Below, piece by piece: positions 1 through 7,698 of a DNA stretch of 14,913 bases (positions are counted from its first letter, which is position 1; each line of letters begins with the position of its first letter). This DNA is from an uncultured Eubacteriales bacterium (lineage in GTDB: Bacteria; Bacillota; Clostridia; Oscillospirales; Oscillospiraceae), in the NCBI GenBank assembly GCA_900546075.1, contig URBH01000048.1, positions 1 through 14,913 of the forward strand. The letters are read 5' to 3'. The position numbers and the translations under genes are program-made. Under the pieces are notes generated by a model that was given only the letters and a program-made list of their open reading frames with translations, had not been told where the DNA came from and did no database searches.

Positions 1-14
1 GCAATCCTGCGGCC

Positions 15-42
15 TAATAAAACGCTTTTCAGCGTTTTATTA
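15..42. other. A/T-rich hairpin at left edge, possible terminator
   Basis: An 11-bp perfect inverted repeat, TAATAAAACGC (15-25) and GCGTTTTATTA (32-42), with a 6-base loop TTTTCA. The A-rich left arm and U-rich right arm resemble an intrinsic terminator for a plus-strand gene lying left of the window, but no U tract follows the stem. It could equally be part of an intergenic repeat. Confidence 0.4.
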
Positions 43-55
43 AAAACTCGTATAA

Positions 56-89
56 GACAGCAGATGGGGAGAAATGCCCGGCTGCTGTC
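56..89. other. Hairpin of unknown role
   Basis: An 8-bp perfect inverted repeat, GACAGCAG (56-63) and CTGCTGTC (82-89), encloses an 18-base loop that contains short G and C runs able to pair further. There is no T tract and no neighbouring ORF it clearly serves. It may be part of a structured RNA or intergenic repeat extending from the left edge. Confidence 0.3.
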
Positions 90-152
90 AGTATTTGCAG
101 GGGACAGAAGTCGAAACAAAGCCGAGGCACTGTTTAACCTGATAAAAATGTA

Positions 153-195
153 CCGTCCCAGACCGTATTGCTGCACGGCCTGGGACGGCTCCTTT
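153..195. terminator. Bidirectional intrinsic terminator after the aspartate kinase gene
   Basis: Strong hairpin with outer arms CCGTCCCAG (153-161) and CTGGGACGG (180-188) and inner arms CCGT (163-166) and ACGG (175-178), around the loop ATTGCTGC. On the plus strand it is followed by CTCCTTTTT. On the minus strand it is followed by TACATTTTTATC, so it can stop transcripts from both sides. It lies about 40 bp past the stop codon of the minus-strand aspartate kinase gene, leaving no room for a missing C-terminal domain. Confidence 0.85.
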
Positions 196-229
196 TTCTG
201 TACGCTTTTTTGCCCCTATGGGGAATATC

Positions 230-982
230 TTACGTTCCAATTGGGTAGGATGATTCCAAATCCCCTACGATGGTGCCGGGTTCTCCGGTGAAGGCTGAGA
301 GTACCTCCACCGGAATCCTGTACTCCCGGGCAAGCTCTACACTGCGGTCGTGGAGCACCTGGGCGCCGTTTTCGATCAGGGTCATCATTTTGGTGTAGCT
401 GATCTGCCCGAAGCGGGTGGCGTCGGAATAGATTCTGGGGTCCCGGTCATAGACGCCGTCCACGTCCGTGAAGATCTGACAGCGGTCGGCCTTCAGCCAG
501 GCCGCAAGGGCAACCGCCGTGGTGTCCGAGCCGCCGCGTCCCAATGTGGTGATGTCCCCCTCGGGGTCGACCCCCTGAAAGCCCGCCACCACCACGATCT
601 TCCCCCCGTCCAGCTCCCGGCGGATGCGGGAAACGTCGACAGCCTGTATTCGGGCGCTGCCGTGGACGCCGTCGGTTCGGATGCCCGCCTGCCAGCCGGT
701 GAGGCTCACGGCGCTGTAGCCCATGGCGCCGATGGCCATGGTCATCAATCCCGCCGACATCTGCTCCCCGGCAGCGAGGTAAGCGTCCATCTCCCGGGCG
801 GAACCCCGGCGATTGACCTGGGTGGCCTTCTCAATGAGCATATCCGTGGTATCCCCCTGGGCGGAGACCACCACCACGACCTGGTTTCCCTGCCGGGCCA
901 GCCCCGTGACCCTACGGGCCGCGGCGCGCAGGCGCGACATTCCCGCAAGGGACGTTCCTCCGTATTTCTGCACGATGAGCAT
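230..982 (-). CDS. Aspartate kinase, catalytic domain only (no ACT domains)
   Basis: Phosphorylates L-aspartate to aspartyl-4-phosphate, the first step toward lysine, threonine, methionine and diaminopimelate. The 250-residue protein shows the amino-acid-kinase fold: KYGGTS near the N-terminus, TLGRGGSDTTAVALA and TDVDGVYDRDPR in the second half, and GAQVLHDRSVELA near the C-terminus. The chosen ATG at 982 has GGAGGGG (989-995) six bases upstream; an ATG at 1003 is in frame but has no such site. Family members usually have about 400 or more residues with two C-terminal ACT domains that bind lysine or threonine. Here the protein stops just after the catalytic domain (SAFTGEPGTIVG) and a terminator follows directly, so this is a designed short form, not a frameshift. 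An ACT-domain protein is encoded upstream on the same strand. Feedback-insensitivity, or control by that protein in trans, is inference. Confidence 0.9.
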   Translation of the reverse strand: MLIVQKYGGTSLAGMSRLRAAARRVTGLARQGNQVVVVVSAQGDTTDMLIEKATQVNRRGSAREMDAYLAAGEQMSAGLMTMAIGAMGYSAVSLTGWQAGIRTDGVHGSARIQAVDVSRIRRELDGGKIVVVAGFQGVDPEGDITTLGRGGSDTTAVALAAWLKADRCQIFTDVDGVYDRDPRIYSDATRFGQISYTKMMTLIENGAQVLHDRSVELAREYRIPVEVLSAFTGEPGTIVGDLESSYPIGT

Positions 983-1033
983 ATCGCACCCCTCCCAGTT
1001 CATCGTATGTCAGGGATGGGCGAAGTGTGACGA

Positions 1034-1196
1034 AGGCAGCACCGCGCAATTGCGTCTGCGAGTCTCAGCCGTCTTTTTGCCCCACTTCCGCAGTTCCAAA
1101 AATGGGAAATACATACAGTATTCCTCCATTTTTGAAACTTTGAATTGGAACAAAAATCCTGGCTGAGACTTCTTGCCGAATTGCGCGGTGCTGCCT
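1034..1196. repeat. 163-bp palindromic element between the ACT and aspartate kinase genes
   Basis: Outer arms of 18 bp match perfectly: AGGCAGCACCGCGCAATT at 1034-1051 and its reverse complement at 1179-1196. After 8-9 unpaired bases comes a second perfect 10-bp pair, AGTCTCAGCC (1061-1070) and GGCTGAGACT (1161-1170). The centre contains a further A/T-rich hairpin built on AAAAATGG (1098-1105) and CCATTTTT (1126-1133). A partial extra arm copy, GCAATTCGG at 1220-1228, is the reverse complement of 1176-1184. There is no ORF of note inside. The symmetry fits a MITE-like or other palindromic intergenic repeat; a cis-acting RNA structure in the operon leader is the alternative. No clear target-site duplication was recognised. 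Confidence 0.7.
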
Positions 1197-1239
1197 GAAG
1201 AAAACCGCCGCGAAGTTTTGCAATTCGGAATATGGACAG

Positions 1240-1680
1240 TTATCCTGCCAGCACGTCGGCCTTCAGTACGCCCTGGATGGCGGAGAGACGGTTCATCAGC
1301 TCCTCCAGCGTGATGGTCAGGTCGATGGTCTCCGCGGAGATGGTCACGACTGCCGTTCCGTTGGTGGGGACGATGGAATTGATGGTGCTGATATTGGCGC
1401 CAGCGTCGGCAAAGACGCCCAGGATCTCGGACAAAAGTCCCTGCTCGTCGTGGAGCAGCAGCTGGAAGGTGATGATCCGGCCGGTCATCATGCTCTGGAA
1501 GGGCAGCACGGCGTCCCGGTACTTATAGAATGCGCTGCGGCTGATGTCGGTCATGCGGGTGGCTTCGTTGACGGTGGACGCTTCGCCGGTGGAAAGCAGA
1601 CGCTTTGCCTCCGCTACCTTCAGGAAAACCTCGGGCAGGGCGGAAGATTCCACAATATAGTATTTGGGTTTGGTCGACAT
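1240..1680 (-). CDS. ACT domain-containing protein (UPF0735 / PheB-like)
   Basis: A 146-residue protein resembling the PheB/UPF0735 family. Residues 1-65 form a helical N-terminal part with a helix-turn-helix-like stretch (STVNEATRMTDISRSAFYKYRD). Residues 70-146 form one ACT domain (TFQLLLHDEQGLLSEILGVF, then ANISTINS), the fold that binds amino acids such as phenylalanine or lysine. The start at 1680 has AAGGAGG six to seven bases upstream; the longer in-frame ATG at 1779 would lie upstream of the predicted promoter. In the Firmicutes this family often sits beside phe or thr biosynthesis genes. Here it precedes a short aspartate kinase on the same strand, separated by the palindromic element. 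A role as an amino-acid sensor for the aspartate pathway is plausible but unproven. Confidence 0.85.
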   Translation of the reverse strand: MSTKPKYYIVESSALPEVFLKVAEAKRLLSTGEASTVNEATRMTDISRSAFYKYRDAVLPFQSMMTGRIITFQLLLHDEQGLLSEILGVFADAGANISTINSIVPTNGTAVVTISAETIDLTITLEELMNRLSAIQGVLKADVLAG

Positions 1681-1745
1681 GTCGAACCTCCTTAAAACTG
1701 GTTCAATTTGTATGTGGCAGAACAACACCTGTTTCTCCACAATGT

Positions 1746-1773
1746 ATTGTAACATACTTTTCTTAGAATGCAA
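1746..1773 (-). promoter_or_regulatory. Sigma-A promoter for the ACT-domain gene
   Basis: On the minus strand: -35 TTGCAT (1768-1773), 16-bp spacer, extended -10 TGtTACAAT (hexamer 1746-1751). Predicted start near 1739, giving a leader of about 60 nt before the ATG at 1680. It lies in the divergent region shared with ytvI. Confidence 0.65.
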
Positions 1774-1814
1774 CCCCATATTATCAGAGTTTTTGTCGGA
1801 AAGGAGGAATCATT

Positions 1815-2870
1815 TTGCGTCCAGCAGTGAAAAAAAGCCTGTCCGTGCCGGCGGCGTTTTTTGCCGTGTGGCTGGCCGCACGGTTTCTTCTGCCCCTGTG
1901 CTTTCCCTTTCTGCTGGGGGCGCTGCTGGCCTTCGCGGCAGAGCCTATGGTGGGATTCCTTCAAAAGCGGCGGGTTCCCCGGTGCGTGTGCTCCGGCATC
2001 GGGGTCAGTATGGCCTTCTGCTTTCTTGCCATGCTGGTGCTGATTCTCTGCGCCTTTGCTCTGCGGGAGCTGCGGAGGGTGGCCGAGGTGCTGCCTGATC
2101 TGGAGGACACGGCAAAATCCGGCATCGGTCTGCTGCAAAGCTGGCTGCTGGAGCTGGCGTCCCGCGCGCCCCAGAGCGTGCAGCCTCTGCTCAGTGAGAA
2201 CGTGACCTCCTTTTTTTCGGGCGGTACGTCCCTGTTGGACAAGGTCATCCGCTACATTCTGGGACTGGCGGGAAGCATTCTCAGCCACATTCCCGACGGC
2301 GCGCTGAGCCTGGGGACGGCGGTGATCTCCTCCTTCCTGATCTCCGCCCGGCTGCCGAAGATCAAAAGCTGGCTGAAAAAGCGCCTGCCCGGAGAAAGGC
2401 TCAAGCCCGCCGCGGACGCCCTGAAACGAATGAAAAACGCCGTGGGCGGGTGGCTGATGGCGCAGCTGAAGCTGATGGGCGTGACGTTTACCATCCTGAC
2501 CCTGGGGTTCGTGGTGCTGCGGATCGCCTACGCCCCGCTGTGGGCGCTGGCGGTTTCGCTGGTGGATGCGCTGCCCGTGCTGGGTACCGGCACCGTGCTG
2601 GTGCCCTGGGCGGTGATCTGCTTCTTGCAGGGGGAGGGCGCGAAGGCCATCGGCCTGCTGGGCGTTTACGCCGTGGTCACGCTCTCCCGCTCCATGCTGG
2701 AGCCGAAGCTGGTGGGACGGCACCTGGGTCTTGACCCTCTCGTGACGCTGATGGCGCTGTACGCCGGCTACAGGCTCTGGGGCGTGGGCGGGATGATCTT
2801 CGCCCCCCTGCTCGCCGTGACCATCATGCAGGTCACGCCGGGGCGTGGGGATGCCCCCGAAACCCGCTAA
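1815..2870 (+). CDS. ytvI: YtvI-like sporulation membrane protein, AI-2E transporter (PerM) family
   Basis: A 351-residue polytopic membrane protein. Two hydrophobic segments lie in the first 80 residues, followed by a soluble stretch (about 85-160). A cluster of helices lies in the C-terminal half, including VDALPVLGTGTVLVPWA and the Leu/Pro/Gly-rich end LVGRHLGLDPLVTLMALYAGYRLWGVGGMIFAPLLAV, typical of this family. The length matches YtvI, a B. subtilis sporulation-associated member. The start is TTG at 1815 with AAGGAGG (1801-1807) seven bases upstream. It is divergent from the ACT gene, and recJ downstream has its own promoter. The substrate is not known from sequence; the AI-2E label is only a family name. 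Involvement in sporulation is inferred from similarity. Confidence 0.85.
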   Translation: MRPAVKKSLSVPAAFFAVWLAARFLLPLCFPFLLGALLAFAAEPMVGFLQKRRVPRCVCSGIGVSMAFCFLAMLVLILCAFALRELRRVAEVLPDLEDTAKSGIGLLQSWLLELASRAPQSVQPLLSENVTSFFSGGTSLLDKVIRYILGLAGSILSHIPDGALSLGTAVISSFLISARLPKIKSWLKKRLPGERLKPAADALKRMKNAVGGWLMAQLKLMGVTFTILTLGFVVLRIAYAPLWALAVSLVDALPVLGTGTVLVPWAVICFLQGEGAKAIGLLGVYAVVTLSRSMLEPKLVGRHLGLDPLVTLMALYAGYRLWGVGGMIFAPLLAVTIMQVTPGRGDAPETR

Positions 2871-2893
2871 AGAAGAAAATTCCCAACAACCTA

Positions 2894-2922
2894 TTGTACA
2901 TCCCGTTCGTTTTTGCTATAAT
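2894..2922 (+). promoter_or_regulatory. Strong sigma-A promoter for the recJ-rel operon
   Basis: -35 TTGTAC (2894-2899), 17-bp spacer, -10 TATAAT (2917-2922) preceded by TGc, an extended -10. Predicted start is near 2929, about 29 nt before the recJ GTG. This is the only clear promoter before a seven-gene, same-strand run. Confidence 0.85.
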
Positions 2923-2957
2923 GTAGGGAAAATGTTATTACTGGATGTGCATGAATC

Positions 2958-5000
2958 GTGAAATACGGAATTTGGAAGGTGTCCCAGCCGGAGGCGGGGG
3001 CTGTCAACGCATTGGTTGGCAGCGGCTACGCTCCGCTGGCCGCCATGGTGCTGGCCTCCCGGGGAATGGAAGACGATCATCAGGCCAGAGCTTACTTAGA
3101 CTGCAACGCGCCCCTGCTTGACCCCTTTTTGATGACGGATATGGACAAGGCCGCCGGCCGGGTGGGACTTGCCATGTCCCGGGGGGAGAAGATCGCCGTG
3201 TTCGGCGACTACGATGTGGACGGCATCACCGCCACCTGCCTGCTGACGGATTTTCTCCGCCGCCACGGCGCCGACGCGGTGAGCTACATTCCCGGCCGTC
3301 TGGAGGAGGGCTACGGCCTGAACCCCATCGCCATCCACCAGCTTCACGACGAGGGCGTCAAGCTGATCGTCACCGTGGACTGCGGCATCACCGCCGTCAG
3401 TGAGGCGGAGCTGTGCAGGAAGCTCGGCATTGATCTCGTCATCACCGACCATCATGAATGCAAGCAGACGCTTCCCGCCGCGATTGCCGTGGTAGACCCC
3501 CACCGCCCGGACGGCGGCTATCCCCATAAGAATCTTTCCGGCGTGGGCGTGGCCTTCAAGCTGGCTTCCGCCCTGTGCGGTTCTCAGGAAAAAGTGCTGG
3601 AGGAATACGCCGACATGGTCTGCCTTGGCACCGTGGCGGACGTTATGCCCCTGCAAGGGGAAAACCGGGTGTTCGTAGCAAGAGGCCTGGAATCACTGGC
3701 CCACACCAAGCGCCCGGGCATCGCGGCGCTGATGGCGGAGTGCGGCTGCGCCCCGGAGGCCGTCAGCGCGTCCTCCATCGGCTTCATGCTGGCGCCCCGG
3801 ATCAACGCCGCCGGACGGATGGGGCAGATCGACCTGGCAGTGGAGCTGTTTCTCACCGACGACCCGGATAAGGCCGCCGAGGCCGCCCGGGGACTGTGCG
3901 AGCTGAACCGGCAGCGCCAGGCCGTGGAATCGGAAATTTACCGGCAGGCCGTGTCCATGCTGCCCATGGGCAAGCCTCCGGAGGCCATTGTGCTGGCGGA
4001 CGAAAGCTGGCATCAGGGCGTGGTGGGCATTGTGGCCAGCCGCATTGCCGAGGAATACGCCTGCCCCACTTTTCTGATCTGTCTGGACGGCGAGCATGGC
4101 AAGGCCAGCTCCCGCAGCCACGGGGGGTTCAACCTGTTTGCCTCCTTAAGCGCCCTGTCGCCGCTGCTGGAAAGCTACGGCGGCCATGAGCTGGCGGCGG
4201 GCTTTACCATTTCCCGCGCCAACATTCCGGAGTTCCGCCGTCAGATCTGCGCCCTGGCCGCGAAGTTTTACACCGACGACGTGCCGAGGACGGTTCTGGA
4301 CGTGGACTGCGCCGTTTCCCCGGAGCTGCTGACCCTGCACAATGTGGACGCCCTGCAAATGCTGGAGCCCTGCGGCAACGGCTGTCCCAAGCCGGTGCTG
4401 ATGATGAAGAATCTGACCATCGACCGCATCAGCATGGTGGGCGGCGGACGGCATATGCGCCTGCGCCTGTGCAGCGGACATACGTACCTGAACGCCATCT
4501 ATTTTTCCGCCAATCCCCAGACGGTGTCCATCCAGCCGGGTGACTTGGTGGACGTGGCCTTTACCCCCCAGGTAAATGAATTTCGGGGGACGCGCACCGT
4601 GCAGATGAACGTCATCGACATCCGCCCCAGCTGCAATGCCGAGTGCCTGCCCGACGCCGCGCCCTACCGGGATATGCAGCGGGGGAATCTGACCGCCGGC
4701 GAGGCCGCGGCGCTGCTGCCCGACCGGAAGATGCTGGCGCTGGTGTGGCGGTATCTGGACGCCGCGAACCCGGTGCAGGAATCCCCTGTGTGCCTGTGCC
4801 GCAAGATCGTCCGCTGGTCGGGAAAGCCCCTGAATCTGGGGCAGATGCTCACCTGCCTGGATATTTTCCGGGACGTGGGGCTGCTCACCGTCCAGCGGCA
4901 GCATAAGTATGTTTCCATCCGCCTGACCCCCGGAGAAGGAAAGGCCGACCTGAGCCGGAGCCAGACCATGCAGCGGCTGCTGCACGCGAAAGAGAGCTGA
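2958..5000 (+). CDS. recJ: Single-stranded-DNA-specific exonuclease RecJ
   Basis: A 5'-to-3' single-strand DNA exonuclease used in recombination and base-excision or mismatch repair; it acts in the cytoplasm with Mg/Mn. The 680-residue protein has the DHH phosphoesterase motifs in order: FGDYDVDG (82-89), VDCG (140-143), the DHH triad (164-166) and VDPH (179-182). The DHHA1 domain carries SYGGHELAAGF (GGH at 408-410). An OB-like region follows near 430-560 and a C-terminal extension to 680, within the usual range for Gram-positive RecJ. The GTG start at 2958 has only a poor ribosome binding site (GGATG about ten bases upstream), so initiation may be weak or the leader very short. rel begins 7 bp after its stop. 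B. subtilis has apt between these two genes; it is absent here. Confidence 0.95.
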   Translation: MKYGIWKVSQPEAGAVNALVGSGYAPLAAMVLASRGMEDDHQARAYLDCNAPLLDPFLMTDMDKAAGRVGLAMSRGEKIAVFGDYDVDGITATCLLTDFLRRHGADAVSYIPGRLEEGYGLNPIAIHQLHDEGVKLIVTVDCGITAVSEAELCRKLGIDLVITDHHECKQTLPAAIAVVDPHRPDGGYPHKNLSGVGVAFKLASALCGSQEKVLEEYADMVCLGTVADVMPLQGENRVFVARGLESLAHTKRPGIAALMAECGCAPEAVSASSIGFMLAPRINAAGRMGQIDLAVELFLTDDPDKAAEAARGLCELNRQRQAVESEIYRQAVSMLPMGKPPEAIVLADESWHQGVVGIVASRIAEEYACPTFLICLDGEHGKASSRSHGGFNLFASLSALSPLLESYGGHELAAGFTISRANIPEFRRQICALAAKFYTDDVPRTVLDVDCAVSPELLTLHNVDALQMLEPCGNGCPKPVLMMKNLTIDRISMVGGGRHMRLRLCSGHTYLNAIYFSANPQTVSIQPGDLVDVAFTPQVNEFRGTRTVQMNVIDIRPSCNAECLPDAAPYRDMQRGNLTAGEAAALLPDRKMLALVWRYLDAANPVQESPVCLCRKIVRWSGKPLNLGQMLTCLDIFRDVGLLTVQRQHKYVSIRLTPGEGKADLSRSQTMQRLLHAKES

Positions 5001-5007
5001 ATTTGAA

Positions 5008-7200
5008 ATGGAATCCTTTGAAGAACATTACGCGTCCATGTGCGACGCAATCAAAAAGCATCTGCCCGGCGCGGACATGGCGCTCATCGACCGTGCCGTG
5101 GACTACGCCAACCGGAAGCACAAGGTGCAAAAGCGGAAGGACGGTTCCCCCTACATCATCCACCCCCTGGCGGTCGCCCAGATCGTGGCGGAGATGGGGC
5201 TGGACTGCGACGCCATTCTGGGTGCCCTGCTCCACGACTGCATTGAGGACACCGACGCCTCCCATGAGGACATCGAAAAAATCTTCGGCCCCACCGTGGC
5301 GGAGCTGGTGGAGGGCGTCACCAAGCTGACCCGGGCGAATTTCTCCTCCTCCGAGCAGGCGCAGATGGAGAATCTGCGCAAGATGTTCATGGCCATGAGC
5401 AAGGACATCCGGGTGGTGCTGATCAAAATCGCCGACCGGCTCCACAACATGCGCACCATGCAGTACCAGACGCCGGAAAAGCAGATCCAGAAGTGCCGGG
5501 AGACAATGGACGTCTATGCGCCCCTTGCCCACCGCCTTGGTATGCAGAAGATCAAGTGGGAGCTGGAGGATACCTCTCTGCGCTACCTCGCCCCCATGGA
5601 GTATAACGAGATCATGTCCTACCTCCAGGCCCACAAGGAGAAGGACGAGGCCTTCATGCGCACCATCCAGGACAAGATCACCCAGCGCCTGACCTCCGTG
5701 GGCATCCACAACACCACCTACGGACGGATCAAGCACGTCTATTCCATCTACCGGAAAATGCTTGCCCAGGGCAAGACCATCGACGAGCTGTACGACATCT
5801 ACGCCTTCCGGGTCATCGTGGACACCATCCCCGATTGCTACAACGTGCTGGGACATGTCCACGACCTGTTCAGCCTGGTGCCGGGACGGTTCAAGGACTA
5901 TATCTCCACCCCCAAGCCCAATATGTACCAGTCCCTGCACACCACCGTCATCGGCTCTCAGGGCATTCCCTTTGAGGTGCAGATCCGCACCTGGCAGATG
6001 CACGAGACCGCCGAATACGGCATCGCCGCCCACTGGAAGTACAAGCAGGGTACGGGGACAGGGACGGAGAAGGACTTCGAGTGGGTGCGCCGTCTGCTGG
6101 AAAGCCAGCAGGACTCCGACGCGGAAGAATTCGTCCAGTCCATGAAGATCGACATGTTCGACGATGAGGTGTTCGTCTACACCCCCAAGGGACGGATCGT
6201 CTCCCTGCCCGCCGGCTCTACGCCCATCGACTTTGCCTACGCCATCCATTCCGGCGTGGGAAATTCCATGATCGGCGCGAAAGTCAATAACCGCATCGCC
6301 AACATCGACACCACCCTGAAAAACGGCGATATCGTGGAGGTGCTGACCTCCAAATCCGCCAAAGGCCCCAGCCGGGACTGGCTGACCATCTGCAAGAGCA
6401 ATCAGGCGAGAACCAAGATCAAGCAGTGGTTCAAGAAGGAGAAGCGGGAGGAAAACATCGTCCACGGCAAGGCGTCCTTTGAGTCGGAAATGAAGCGGGT
6501 GGGGCTGCCCCTCACCGCTGCCGCCGACCCCGAGCTGGAAGCGCAGCTCCTAAAAAAGCTGTCCTTTGACACCTGGGACGATATGTTCGCCGCCATCGGC
6601 TACGGCGGGCTGACCGCCGCCAAGGCCGTCGGCCGCATCCGGGACGATATCAACAAGGCGCTGAAGCAGCAGACCGCGGAAAAGCTTCCCCAAAGCCCCC
6701 TGCGCTTCCGCCCCGATTCCGAAGCGGTCATCCAGAACCGCCACGCGGTCAACGGCGTCATCGTGGAGGACATCGATTCCTGCATGATCAAGTTCGCCAA
6801 ATGCTGCACCCCCGTCCCCGGCGACCCCATTGTGGGCTTCATCACCAAGGGCTTCGGCGTCAGCATCCACCGGGCGGACTGCCCCAACGCCCAGAGCCGG
6901 GAGGATCCCCGTCAGGCCGCCCGCTGGGTGCGCGTCCGCTGGGCGACCCAGGAGGAGCAGCCCTTCGAGACGACCCTGGAGCTGGACTGCATCACCCGGG
7001 ACGGCCTGATTCTGGACGTGGCCATGGTGCTGTCCACCGCCCGCGTCCGGGTCAAGGAAATGAGCGGCAAGGACTTACCCGGCGGCCGCAGCGCCATCAC
7101 TATCCGCTTCGAGGTCAAGAATGTGGCGGAGCTGGAATCCGTGCGGACGAAGCTGCTGAACATCCGGGATGTAGTTGGTTCCCGCAGAGGTCAAAATTGA
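5008..7200 (+). CDS. rel: Bifunctional (p)ppGpp synthetase/hydrolase Rel
   Basis: Makes and degrades the alarmone (p)ppGpp, linking amino-acid starvation at the ribosome to growth control. The full-length 730-residue protein contains an N-terminal HD hydrolase (HD at 76-77 and ED at 80-81 in LLHDCIEDTD, then DRLHNMRT near 143-150). Next comes the synthetase domain with GRFKDYIS (RFKD at 294-297) and FEVQIRT (322-328), then TGS near 387-447, a zinc-finger region with CC at 599-600 and HRADC at 621-625, and a C-terminal ACT domain from about 660. The RxKD motif is the form found in bifunctional Rel/SpoT enzymes, whereas monofunctional RelA has ExDD. All hydrolase residues recognised are present. 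It starts 7 bp after recJ and is probably co-transcribed; dtd follows. Confidence 0.96.
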   Translation: MESFEEHYASMCDAIKKHLPGADMALIDRAVDYANRKHKVQKRKDGSPYIIHPLAVAQIVAEMGLDCDAILGALLHDCIEDTDASHEDIEKIFGPTVAELVEGVTKLTRANFSSSEQAQMENLRKMFMAMSKDIRVVLIKIADRLHNMRTMQYQTPEKQIQKCRETMDVYAPLAHRLGMQKIKWELEDTSLRYLAPMEYNEIMSYLQAHKEKDEAFMRTIQDKITQRLTSVGIHNTTYGRIKHVYSIYRKMLAQGKTIDELYDIYAFRVIVDTIPDCYNVLGHVHDLFSLVPGRFKDYISTPKPNMYQSLHTTVIGSQGIPFEVQIRTWQMHETAEYGIAAHWKYKQGTGTGTEKDFEWVRRLLESQQDSDAEEFVQSMKIDMFDDEVFVYTPKGRIVSLPAGSTPIDFAYAIHSGVGNSMIGAKVNNRIANIDTTLKNGDIVEVLTSKSAKGPSRDWLTICKSNQARTKIKQWFKKEKREENIVHGKASFESEMKRVGLPLTAAADPELEAQLLKKLSFDTWDDMFAAIGYGGLTAAKAVGRIRDDINKALKQQTAEKLPQSPLRFRPDSEAVIQNRHAVNGVIVEDIDSCMIKFAKCCTPVPGDPIVGFITKGFGVSIHRADCPNAQSREDPRQAARWVRVRWATQEEQPFETTLELDCITRDGLILDVAMVLSTARVRVKEMSGKDLPGGRSAITIRFEVKNVAELESVRTKLLNIRDVVGSRRGQN

Positions 7201-7222
7201 CCGAAATAAAGGAGAAAACGTC

Positions 7223-7690
7223 ATGCGTGCTGTACTGACAAGAGTCAATTCCGCCTCCGTCGCCATTGACGGCCAGGTGGTGGGAAAAATCGGGAGGGGC
7301 TTTCTCATTCTCCTGGGCGTCGGCCCCGACGACACTGAGAAGGAATGCCGGTATCTGGCGGAAAAAGCCCTGGGACTCCGTATTTTTACCGACGAAAACG
7401 ACAAAATGAATCTGGGGCTGGACGCGGTCGGCGGCGAGGTGCTGGTGGTCAGCCAGTTCACCCTTTACGGCAATTGCCGCAAAGGCCGCCGCCCCAGCTT
7501 TACCGACGCCGCGAACCCGGAACTGGGAGAGCGGCTGTACGAGCAGTTCCTCGCCGACTGCAAAAGTCTGGGGTATCCCCCTCAACACGGCCGCTTCGGC
7601 GCGGACATGAAGGTGGCGTCCGTCAACGACGGCCCCGTGACCCTGATTCTGGACACGGAGCAGCTGATGGACACCCCCAGACGAAAATAG
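7223..7690 (+). CDS. dtd: D-aminoacyl-tRNA deacylase Dtd
   Basis: Hydrolyses D-amino acids (and mischarged glycine) from tRNA, acting as a proofreading enzyme in the cytoplasm. The 155-residue protein starts MRAVLTRVNSASV and carries both signature motifs, SQFTLYG (about residue 79) and the Gly-cisPro motif in VNDGPVTLIL near the C-terminus, which form the active site at the dimer interface. Length is close to the usual 145-155. The ATG at 7223 has AAAGGAGA seven bases upstream; an earlier in-frame start at 7175 would lie inside rel and lacks a site. It follows rel by 22 bp, the same order as relA-dtd in Bacillus. Confidence 0.95.
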   Translation: MRAVLTRVNSASVAIDGQVVGKIGRGFLILLGVGPDDTEKECRYLAEKALGLRIFTDENDKMNLGLDAVGGEVLVVSQFTLYGNCRKGRRPSFTDAANPELGERLYEQFLADCKSLGYPPQHGRFGADMKVASVNDGPVTLILDTEQLMDTPRRK

Positions 7691-7698
7691 GTGATTTT

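Noticed and set aside
64..291. 75-residue plus-strand ORF at the left edge
   Set aside because: It runs through a strong bidirectional terminator hairpin and into the 3' end of the aspartate kinase gene on the other strand; no ribosome binding site or recognisable domain.
350..1030. 226-residue ORF opposite the aspartate kinase
   Set aside because: Antisense shadow of a clearly recognised kinase in GC-rich DNA; low-complexity His/Gly/Val composition.
1034..1200. T-box riboswitch, suggested by GCACCGCG resembling the T-box antiterminator sequence
   Set aside because: The motif occurs at the 5' end of the element on both strands, simply because it is part of the palindrome. In a T-box leader it should be near the 3' end, before the gene, with a specifier stem upstream. 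None is seen.
1034..1200. Lysine riboswitch upstream of the aspartate kinase
   Set aside because: The conserved lysine-riboswitch core sequences were not found on the minus strand; the region is explained by nested inverted repeats.
1692..2723. 343-residue minus-strand ORF opposite ytvI
   Set aside because: Gln/His/Arg-rich shadow frame with no domains; the plus-strand frame is a coherent membrane protein.
4885..6465. 526-residue minus-strand ORF opposite rel
   Set aside because: Shadow frame of rel, extremely rich in His, Gly, Val and Asp, with no family motifs; the plus-strand frame has all Rel motifs.
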